From Spinacia oleracea (taxonomy: Eukaryota; Streptophyta; Magnoliopsida; Caryophyllales; Amaranthaceae): a stretch of 64,000 nucleotides of DNA. The notes under the pieces are model-generated. The model was not told the origin of the DNA. It worked only from the letters and a program-made list of their open reading frames with translations, and made no database searches. Where the stretch lies: assembly GCF_020520425.1 (NCBI RefSeq), contig NC_079490.1, forward strand, positions 2,728,001 through 2,792,000. Reading direction: 5' to 3'. Below are positions 55,785 through 64,000 of the stretch, in pieces. A program made the position numbers and the translations under genes. Each line of letters opens with the position of its first letter. Position 1 is the stretch's first letter.

Positions 55785-58700
55785 ATGAAGAATGTTATGA
55801 GTGTGAGGAAAACTGTAAACAGGGGATCTCTGTTTTTGTATGTGGCAATAACAATCGGGTTTTGTTTTGCCACTTATTGTGCATTATTATTGAGTGCTCA
55901 TGATCGGGCCCGGGTTGACCCGGTTATTAAGATGCCCGAGGAACGGAAACGGGCCGGGTTCCAAAACCCGAAGAAGTTGTTCCATGTAGCAGTAACGGCT
56001 ACTGATACACCATATAGCAAATGGCAATGTAGAATAATGTACTATTGGTACAAGAAGGTTAAGGATTTGCCCGGGTCCGGTATGGGTGGGTTTACTCGGG
56101 TTTTGCATTCGGGCCGGGCCGATAATTTGATGGAGGAAATCCCTTCTTTTGTGGTGGATCCTTTACCCGATGGAATTGACCGGGTGAGTTATTATTATTT
56201 GTGTTTGAATCAAGTGTTTTGATTAGTTGATTTAACATGAATTGGTTTTTTGGTCATTTCACTTTATATTTTTTTAGATGCAAACATATATTCTGTAGTC
56301 TGTTGTAGGGGAAATGATTTTGGCACATCCACTGTGACACATAGTTTTCCGTGATTTAAAGTGTGCCAAAATCAATTTCTCCTTAATGCAAGGTCACTTA
56401 TCATTGCATATTTGTGTGAGGATCCGCTCGAGTTACATGAAAAATAGAGAGATCGATAATTTTAAAGATAAGAAATTAATACTCTCAAAACTTTGTTATA
56501 ATTCTCCATTAACTAGACTGTCCACAAAAGGCTTCCATTCCATGGTAGACTATTGATCGATTTTAAAAAAATTAGTGGTACAATATTGATTTTAGGTAGT
56601 AGGTCTAAATAATTAGCTACTTGTTGTATTTAATTGAATATTTCCTTGTCATTTGTCAAAGTCTTGAGTCTTGATGACACAAGCTCTAGTCAATTATTTG
56701 ATTTCTTAATAATTTTATATTTCATTTAACATATTTTTATGTAATCCAAAGTCCAAACCATAAAACATGTTTACTTGTTCTAAATGGACCCTATTACCCC
56801 GCTTGTTACGGGAACCTGACTTGTTGTGAAATGATTTTTTATTTATTTATTAGGGATATGTTGTGCTAAATAGACCTTGGGCATTTGTGCAATGGTTGGA
56901 AAGAGCAACAATTGAGGAAGAGTGAGTGAATGCATAACTTTGAAATTCTCCATCCTCTTCTATACTCCCTTTGTTCGGAAAAGTTGTCACGTACATTTCC
57001 TTAAAAAGTAACGGTGTGGATTGAATTTTCTTATTACACGCCTTTTAATTGAGATAATAATGTGACAACTAATTCGTGATGAAGAGAGTATAATTTTCTT
57101 TGCTTTCTTAATTGTTTTGTGACAAGTGACATTTTATCAATCTTGGTGTAGATATGTGTTGATGGGTGAACCGGACCATATATTCCTAAAACCCTTACCA
57201 AACTTAGCATACGGTAAATACCCGGCCGCATATCCATTTTTCTATATCCAACCCGCCCAAAATGAGAAGATCATAAGGAAGTTTTATCCGAAAGGCTCAA
57301 TATCGAATGTGGATCCAATCGGAAATTCCCCTGTCATAATCACAAAGGTACATTATTAGCTATTAATTTTCTCCCTTACATACTTTGTTATTTGGACGTT
57401 TCATTTTATTTCAAGTACCCGAGTCCGATTAACATTGATTACAGACGTAAAATTTGTCGAGGATAACATAGAATATCTTAAAAATGAAAATACTTCGTAT
57501 CTTTATATGCATGAAATGCACCACTATGTAGAACATAAGATATATTACCTGCACATCATAGGTTTTCCCAAGTCTTATAATCTTTTATGACATATATATC
57601 GTATAGCTAAGATATAACATAACTCTATCACATATGATATACAGTCTCAACTGAAGAAAATCGCGCCTACTTGGTTGAATATATCCTTGCAAATAAAGAA
57701 TGATCCAGAAGCAGACCGCACCTTTGGCTGGGTGCAAGAAATGTGAGTAAGACCCTGTTATATTCACCTCATTTCCCCTTATTTCAGGAAAAATAAGTCT
57801 GTAATGCTAATAACGTGCCCGTGTGATGAAGGTACGCGTACGCCATAGCTTCAGCATTACATGGTGTGAAGCATATTCTTCACAAAAATTTCATGGTTCA
57901 ACCTCCATGGGACTTGGATATTGGTAGTAAAACTTACATCATACATTTTACCTATGGTTGTGATTATACCATGAAGGGAAACCTTACTTATGGAAAGATT
58001 GGTGAATGGCGTTTTGACAAGAGATTGTATCTTAATGGCCCTCCACCGAAAAATCTTACACTGCCTCCTCCTGGAGTTCCTGAGACTGTGGTATGTCACT
58101 ACGCTCTGTTCTTTTCACATGGTCTGGTCTGATTTTTCTGACTTCTGTCTGAATGTTTTCTATTAGTGTCTTTTGTGCTTTCTGGCCTAGTTTGATGTTA
58201 AGAAGAATTAGTAATAAGCAATAAGGCTTTGTTCTCTTCACCGTCCAAATTTTGTAGTTTATGTTTCAAGAATGGTCCGAGTTTTTCTAGCACGGTTGGA
58301 TTTCGATTTTTTCTAGTCTAGTCTGATTTGATCTGTTTTTTTGTTGTCTGATATGATTTTGAAAAGAATAAGTAATAAACAATAAGAATAAGGTGAAAAA
58401 AACATAATTTTAACTTATATCACCACTTACATTATTACTTCTTTTCTCATTGCCTCTAAAAATGCTTCCTCCAATAGATACACTATAAAATTATGCATTA
58501 TTAGAGACGGATACTATAAACATCTCAAACTTGAGACGGATTACTAAAATTTCGTCTCTAAATTTAAATTGAGATAGAATTGTATATGGAGTTTCAAAAC
58601 TTATGTCTAAAATTTGTAAACGATTTGCCAAATGTCTCAATTTTTTTTGAGACGCCCTCTATAGACACTACAAGAAATTGTACTATTAACGACGGGAAAT

Positions 58701-59150
58701 CCCGTCGCTAAAAGCCAATAAGTGTTGATTAACGACGGGATTTTCCGTCGTGAACCCGTCATAAAAGGGTGCCGTCGTTAACGTACAATCCCGTCATTAA
58801 CCCATCGTAAAAGACATTTGCGACGGTTGTTCCCGTCTTTGTTGGGTTGTTATCCTCGTCGCAAAAGCTTTTTTCAACGGGATTTTTACCCGTCGTTATT
58901 AAGTTGTCATAAAAGATACAAATTTTTGTAGTGAGAGACGCCATATTTCTGTCTCAAATCCGTCTCTAATCATTATTTAGAGACGGATTTGGATTATTTA
59001 GAGACGAAAATTCTTGTCTACATAAAATAATTATTTTGTAGTGATACAACAACTTTCTAACGATGTATATGTGGATATTTGGTGCAGGTAAGACTAGTAA
59101 AGATGGTGAATGAAGCTACGGCCAATATTCCTGGTTGGGAAACTCTTTAA
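55785..59150 (+). CDS. HPAT: Hydroxyproline O-arabinosyltransferase (GT95), tandem copy 1
   Basis: Six exons: 55785-56183, 56854-56921, 57152-57347, 57645-57742, 57832-58090 and 59088-59150; GT-AG throughout, 1083 nt, 360 residues. HPATs in the cis-Golgi add the first L-arabinose to hydroxyproline of extensins and CLE-type peptides (HPAT1-3, RDN1, FIN families). A type II anchor is visible at about residues 15-35 (SLFLYVAITIGFCFATYCAL), then the catalytic domain from FHVAVTATDTPYSKWQCRIM. Family landmarks follow: MGGFTRVLHSG, GYVVLNRPWAFVQWLE, GEPDH (acidic motif), NVDPIGNSPVII, AYAIASALHGVKH, QPPWDLDIG, FTYGCDY, GKIGEWRFDKR, and the C-terminal NEATANIPGW. Full length and apparently functional. 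Introns 1, 2 and 5 contain MITEs. Orientation and exon phases match the second copy, 3 kb downstream. Confidence 0.95.
56308..56384. mobile_element. Small 'gattttggcacacc' MITE in HPAT intron 1
   Basis: Arms ggggaaatgattttggcaca and tgtgccaaaatcaatttctcc are inverted, with a 30-bp centre. Same family as 9611-9702 and 11028-11153. Confidence 0.7.
56965..57088. mobile_element. Stowaway MITE in HPAT intron 2
   Basis: Starts ctccctttgttcggaaaagt, ends gatgaagagag, between TA dinucleotides, with inner 'gttgtcacgt'/'atgtgacaac' arms. Diverged. The equivalent intron of copy 2 carries a different, shorter Stowaway. Confidence 0.75.
58481..59043. mobile_element. CACTA-type MITE ('gagacgg' family) hosting a nested MITE
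   Basis: Starts CACTATAAAATTATGCATTA and ends near-inverse TAATTATTTTGTAGTG, with ATA on both sides (58478-58480, 59044-59046). The interior has 'agagacggat' and 'tccgtctct' words. It lies in the last HPAT intron, ending 44 bp before exon 6, and is interrupted by 58676-58933. Confidence 0.85.
58676..58933. mobile_element. Nested CACTA-type MITE ('gacggg' family)
   Basis: Ends CACTACAAGAAATTGTA and TACAAATTTTTGTAGTG, with AGA on both sides (58673-58675, 58934-58936). It is inserted into the 'gagacggat' element, so it is younger than its host. Confidence 0.92.
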
Positions 59151-59272
59151 TTGACGTCTTATGAACATAACATACACATAATTCGTGTACAAAGTATAGA
59201 AGGTGTTTTTAGTTAGTTGGGATTAAAAAAGAAAATGTACTTGATCGAAATTGAAAGCAATAGTATTACATA

Positions 59273-59527
59273 CTACCTTCGTTTCTGAAAGTTCTTTACA
59301 ATTATTATTTACACGGACTTCAATGCAATATTTAATTACTAATGTATCTGATTTCGTATGTGAAAAAATTATAAAAATTTGATATTTTGAAAATACATAC
59401 CGAGATCGATCTAACAAGATCTTACATGTAACATTTTGATGTATATAATAGTGGGAATTTACGGTCAAAGTTTTTATAATTTGGACACATATTCCAAAGC
59501 GTAAATAACTTTCAAAAATGGAGGTAG
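59273..59527. mobile_element. Stowaway MITE
   Basis: Ends ctaccttcgtttctgaaagt and actttcaaaaatggaggtag between TA dinucleotides. Same subfamily as 13505-13756 across its length. Confidence 0.85.
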
Positions 59528-59695
59528 TAACATGTTATGGAGTATGTATGGAGTACGTATTCGTATTTGTATGGGTTTAGACTTTAGAGGCCGAGAAGCC
59601 TCCATGTAATGACATACTCCGTACAAGATTTGTTAATAATCAATTGTATCACGGCTTAAAGGTCGCATGTTGCGACCTTTATCATTTTCGTCAAT

Positions 59696-59833
59696 ATCCC
59701 GTCGTAAAAGACATTTGCGACGGTTGTTCCCGTCTTTGTTTTGTTGTTAGCCCCGTGACAAAAGCCTTTTACGATGGGATTTTTAACCCATCGTTATTAG
59801 GTTGTCGTTAAAGATACAAATCTTTGTAGTTAT
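59696..59833. mobile_element. CACTA-type MITE fragment ('gacggg' family)
   Basis: Matches only the right half of 40603-40881 (cccgtcgtaaaagacatttg onward to tttgtagt). Left half missing. Confidence 0.75.
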
Positions 59834-59882
59834 ATTAATTAAGTACTCCGTATGAATAATTTACACTATACGTACCGTCGAT

Positions 59883-60066
59883 TTTTTTTTTTAATAGGTA
59901 AGAAGAAGGGAGCCTAACTGAACCAGCACCTAGCACAGGTTAACCAGCCCAGCTCCGCAGGTCATCGCTTGAGCCACTCCCAAACATTTCGCAGTTGATG
60001 GGGCTCGAACTTGTGACCTCCAAGTCACAAGGTGAGTTCCCCACCAACTCCACCAACTTATGTTGG
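59883..60066 (-). mobile_element. SINE (third family) with perfect 16-bp TSD
   Basis: T run at the left (minus-strand A tail), then 'gagccactcccaaacatttc' and 'ggggctcgaacttgtgacc' (B box on the minus strand). Perfect duplication tatacgtaccgtcgat at 59867-59882 and 60067-60082. Confidence 0.92.
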
Positions 60067-60179
60067 TATACGTACCGTCGATATGATGTCAATGTACGGA
60101 GTATGTGTTATCACATGTACATATTATAAATGTTACGCGTATATATGTGTTTCATTGCAATAGCTTAAAGAGGAAGTCC

Positions 60180-60592
60180 AAATACATGCCTGGCATGTAT
60201 TTGCAAAAACATGTCAACTCCAAATAAAAAGGTAAATGTAAATGTTAAATATTTTTGGGGGGAAATGTATAACGGAATTGTAAATTTGTAAAACGGGGTG
60301 GTGACTTGGCATTGCTGAGTTGGTATTGGTATTACAAAAATGGTATTGGTATTACAAAAATGGTACTAAACTTTTTTTAAATGAAATTCATTTTCCTTAA
60401 ATGGTACTCGTTTTGTACTAAATTTTATAAAGTGGTATTAATATCACAAAAATGGTGCTAAATATTTTAAAATGGTATTCATATTGCAAACGGGATTCAA
60501 GTTGGCAAACGGGGTTGACTATTCAACAATTTCAAAATGGATGGGAAATTACAAACAAGCCCATGGCATGTATTTCATAATACATGCCTGAC
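60180..60592. repeat. Hairpin-bounded repeat block with 'tggtatt' units
   Basis: Left hairpin aaatacatgcc/ggcatgtattt (60180-60202), right hairpin ggcatgtatt-TCAT-aatacatgcc (about 60566-60590), and in between several 'aaaatggtatt' units (60330-60490). No target duplication recognised. Possibly related to the hairpin at 3603-3632. Confidence 0.5.
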
Positions 60593-60867
60593 TGCGATTT
60601 TGACGCCCTCATAGCTTAAATGATATTGTATCCTTTAAATTTCTAGCCAGTACTCCATAATAGATTAATTTTGAGCTTATTTTCATTAGAGAAATTCCAA
60701 GTCAATCTCATCGATCGGGATACTCAACAAATAAGAGTACACCATCAATAATTATTCAGCCAAATATATACAGTATTTTCATTAATTTCCCAATCAATGA
60801 GAATAACTCGTACAACCTCTTTTCAGTGCGTCTCATCACCCAAAGCATCAAAGTTACTCTTTAAGAA

Positions 60868-61141
60868 CACTACAAGAATTTGTATCTTTAATGACAACCT
60901 AATAACGACGGATCAAAAATCATGTCGCAAAAGCCTTTTGCGTTTGCGACGGGGCTAACAACCAAACAAAGACGGGAACAACCGTCGCAAATGTCTTTTA
61001 CGACAGAGTAACGACGAGATTTACCATTAATGACGCCCCTTTTTATGACGGGTTTGCGACAGGAAATCCCGTTATTAATCAACGATTACTGGCCTTTAAC
61101 GACGGGAACTCCCGTCGTTAATGGTAGAATTTTTTGTAGTG
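60868..61141. mobile_element. CACTA-type MITE ('gacggg' family)
   Basis: Starts CACTACAAGAATTTGTATC and ends GAATTTTTTGTAGTG; interior as in the other copies but in the reverse order relative to 40603-40881. Flanking triplets do not match exactly (gaa, cga). Confidence 0.85.
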
Positions 61142-61333
61142 CGAAGCGGCCGTTTTAGATTAGGGTTTGATGAAAAGCCGAAAAACGTGTCGTGTAGGGT
61201 CGTGTTCGTGTTTGGTCTCGACAAAATTCATCAAGACTATGTAAATCGTAGGACGGTTGCATAATACATAGTATGACAAATGAATCTAATCGGGCCGTGT
61301 TGGGTTGGTCTCGTGTTTCCTCTCAGTAACTTC

Positions 61334-61597
61334 CACTACAAAAATTTGTATTTTTTATGACAACCTAATAACGACGGGTAAAAATCCCGTCGTAAAAGGG
61401 CTTTTGCGACGAGGATAACAACCCAACAAAGACGGGAACAACCGTCGCAAATTTCTTTTACGACGGGTTAACGACGAGATTTTCCATTAACGACGGCCCC
61501 CTTTTATGACGGGTTCGCGACGGAAAATCCCGTCGTTAATTAACAATTATTGACCTTAAGCGACGGAATTTTCCGTCATTAATAGTTTCTTGTAGTG
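61334..61597. mobile_element. CACTA-type MITE ('gacggg' family)
   Basis: Starts CACTACAAAAATTTGTATT and ends AGTTTCTTGTAGTG, with TTC on both sides (61331-61333, 61598-61600). Same orientation as its neighbour at 60868-61141. Confidence 0.9.
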
Positions 61598-62228
61598 TTC
61601 GTATTCATATCGTACCGGTTTCAATTGTGTCATGTCAAATACTGCCAGTCCATTCATTAACACTCTAGTCGACATAGTCCACCGAGGTCAATATAGAGAA
61701 AGTTGGAACCGTTAGATCGGATTTTTTTTTGTATTATTATTAGGAGCAATCATACACGGGTCAAAATCAAGACAATTCGGGTAATACAAAATGGGCTAAA
61801 TGTTTGTCTATACACTTACCAAAAATCCATGTTCACATATATATACAACTATACAAGTCAAACAAAATCATGCAACAACTCTTGTTTTCTTATGTAATAA
61901 TACAACCATTTTATTTTTTTAGCCTTTATATGACATTTCAACCTCCCATTCTCTATTTAAACTTCATCAAACACCTTAATTTGATGCTTAATTCCTCCCT
62001 TTTTTTTTCTTTCCTTTTTTTTTCTTTTTCTGGTGTAGAGGCAAATCAACAAAATGGTGTAGACGAGATTCGATACCAGATTTTGGGTACCAGCTCTCAA
62101 AACTTTACCAACTATATCAGTTGACATCTACTCACTTCCCTTCTTTTTTTGGATTTTAAATCCATTTTATTTCTTAAGTTTTACTATTTTATTGAAGTTA
62201 AGATTCAAATTATAGCAAAAATACTACA

Positions 62229-64000
62229 ATGATGATGAATGGGAGCAAAATAATGGGGAGGGGAGGTATGGTTTTGTTTGTGGCACTATTTATTGGGTTT
62301 TGTTTTGCAATCCATTATTCTTCAACTCTATCGTTAACAAATACCCAACTAAAAGTATTGGGTAAGTACGGCCCGGCCCGACAAGTTGAGCTGGTTGTCG
62401 AGACGCCCGTGGACCCGAAACAGGACGCAGTTTCGGGTCCGACCCGGATGAAGTTTCATGTAGCGGTAACGTCCACGGATTCAATCTATAGCAAATGGCA
62501 GTGCAGGATTATGTATTATTGGTATAAGAGAGTTAAAGATTTGCCCGGGTCCGATATGGGCGGTTTTACGCGGGTTTTGCATTCGGGTCAGCCCGATAAT
62601 TTGATGGAGGAGATCCCTTCTTTTGTTGTGGATCCTTTACCCGAGGGTGTTGATAAGGTGAGTCCATGAATTCCATTAGATAAACTATTATTTCTTGGGT
62701 TGACTAAAAGAGTCGAATCTTATGCGCCTAACTTTGAATATTTTATTTTTCTTTTGAAAAAAAAAAATTAAAACGCGAAAGTTAAGTAAGTCTCAAGACC
62801 GTGTTGAATTTTCTTATCTAAAATCCATGCCTCTTTTTATCAATGTACTTGTTTTAATCCCGCTCGCCCCCGGCCACTGAAAGGATAACCATATTTATAT
62901 CATTACGTACAAAAGCTCATGACTGAATGATACAAATTATTATTATTTTAGTATTTTGTTTGGTAAAAAAACGACATTATGTATGACTTAGATTAGTGGA
63001 TAAGTCTTTGTTGTATGAAATTCGAGGTAAACCATATATTTGAAAGAGGTGGAAGGGTGAACGTCACGTGGAAGATGGACTTGATTAAGAACGCCTTTTA
63101 ATGCATAGTATAGATTTTTATGTGTTTGGAATTGAAAATGTATCATTATATATATGAGCTTGAAAACTTTTTATATATGTAGGGATACATTGTGTTGAAT
63201 AGACCATGGGCTTTTGTTCAATGGTTGGAGAAAGCAACAATTGAGGAAGAGTAAGTGTTTCACTTGTCATAGATTTATGCAACATCTTCAACTCAACTAT
63301 TTTGTACTCTCGTTGTCTCATTTTACTCGCCTCATTTTGACCAAAAACTCATAATAAAATGAGACGGAGGAGTAACAAGTGGCATTATTTTACAAAGTAA
63401 TTAGTACAATTCTTGATGTATTGTTTGTAGATATATTTTAATGGGTGAACCGGATCATTTGTTTGTGAATCCGTTACCAAACTTAGCACAAGGAGAAAAC
63501 CCGGCTGCATATCAATTTTTCTACATCAGACCCGATTTGAATGAGAAGATCGTTAGGAAGTTTTACCCGAATGGATCCATATCGAATGTGGATCCTATTG
63601 GAAGTTCTCCAGTCATTATAACAAAGGTATAAGCTATTAACTTTTATCCTAGTCCCTAATTTTCTAGTTTTCTAATACTTTCTCGTTTCTTATTGATTTT
63701 CCTGTTTTGGTTGTCCACGTTTTCCATTACACATGTTTAACCATCAATTCATTAATTTCGTATGCGTAAATTTTTGATATTTTGAAACCACTCAGTGAAA
63801 CAAATCAAACAAGACACCACGTGACTATGTTTTTTTCCTTACATTTTGTTTTTTTTTGTAATAGTCTTTGCTGAAAGAAATCGCGCCTACATGGATGAAC
63901 ATTTCGTTACGGATAAAAAATGATCCCGAGGCAGACAAGACCTTCGATTGGGTACAAGAAATGTGAGAGATTTAATTTAATTTTCCCGTTACTAGTTCAA
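62229..64000 (+). CDS. HPAT: Hydroxyproline O-arabinosyltransferase (GT95), tandem copy 2, cut by window end
   Basis: Exons seen: 62229-62657, 63183-63250, 63431-63626 and 63865-63962; exons 2-4 are the same length (68, 196, 98 nt) and phase as in copy 1. The rest lies past the window. The encoded part (263 complete codons) has a type II anchor (VLFVALFIGFCFAIHY), a stem ten residues longer than in copy 1 and different in sequence, then FHVAVTSTDSIYSKWQCRIM, MGGFTRVLHSG, NRPWAFVQWLEKATIEEE, GEPDH and NVDPIGSSPVII. Nothing is broken in the visible part. The strong exon match but unrelated introns and stem indicate an old tandem duplication. Same Golgi arabinosylation role is inferred. Confidence 0.93.
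63307..63372. mobile_element. Very short Stowaway MITE in HPAT copy 2 intron 2
   Basis: 66 bp, ends ctctcgttgtctcatttta and the near-inverse taaaatgagacggaggag, between TA dinucleotides; almost nothing remains between the two arms. Confidence 0.75.

Larger units (their letters stand above)
59151..62228. other. Repeat-filled spacer between the two HPAT genes
   Basis: 3.1 kb with no gene. Holds a Stowaway, one fragmentary and two full-length CACTA-type MITEs, a SINE with 16-bp duplication and a hairpin-bounded block. The 5' part of the second HPAT gene follows from about 61900. Confidence 0.7.

Noticed and set aside
58676-61597. Regular spacing of 'gacggg' motifs as a CRISPR-like array
   Set aside because: Repeats belong to separate transposons with CACTA-type ends and target duplications; the genome is eukaryotic.

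Overview
This is a 64 kb piece of nuclear plant DNA. Evidence: introns with GT-AG borders, a nuclear-type tRNA-Trp, and eudicot families (SHI/LRP1, AHL, ABCG, HPAT). The background is very AT-rich and packed with short non-autonomous transposons. The frequent 'tactccgta'-like MITE ends and the SINE families suggest a core Caryophyllales plant, probably Amaranthaceae (beet/spinach/goosefoot group). That placement is an inference. No bacterial, organellar or CRISPR sequence was seen.

Layout. 1-6.3 kb: gene-poor repeats (a LINE-derived retroposon, a MULE-type MITE, a SINE with perfect target duplications, a copia-like solo LTR) and one doubtful small secreted-peptide ORF. 6.5-8.3 kb (+): an LRP1/SHI-family zinc-finger regulator, two exons. 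8.3-18.4 kb: no gene, many MITEs and local duplications. 18.4-23.7 kb (-): a six-exon ankyrin-repeat gene with introns swollen by repeats. 25.4-28.1 kb (+): a four-exon C3HC4 RING-finger gene. 30.8-31.9 kb (+): an intronless C2-domain gene with a SINE inserted at its TATA box. 36.5-37.5 kb (+): an intronless, divergent AT-hook/PPC (AHL) gene. 45.1-45.4 kb (-): a small proline-rich hydrophilic protein. 51.0-53.0 kb (+): an intronless half-size ABC transporter close to ABCG5. 53.08 kb (+): tRNA-Trp(CCA). 55.8-59.2 kb and 62.2 kb to the window end (+): two tandem hydroxyproline O-arabinosyltransferase (HPAT, GT95) genes with the same exon structure, the second cut off by the window.

The genes are not a functional cluster; they are ordinary single plant genes plus one tandem duplicate pair. 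The more unusual content is the transposon landscape. There is a CACTA-type MITE family with 'gacggg' motifs (six copies, one nested inside a different CACTA-type MITE within the last HPAT intron). There are hAT-type MITEs with pseudo-coding 'gacccg/acacgaca' interiors, many Stowaway elements, and at least three SINE families with clear target-site duplications. I found no convincing new multi-gene system.

Gene models were built by hand from reading frames, splice sites and remembered family sequence. No database search was possible.
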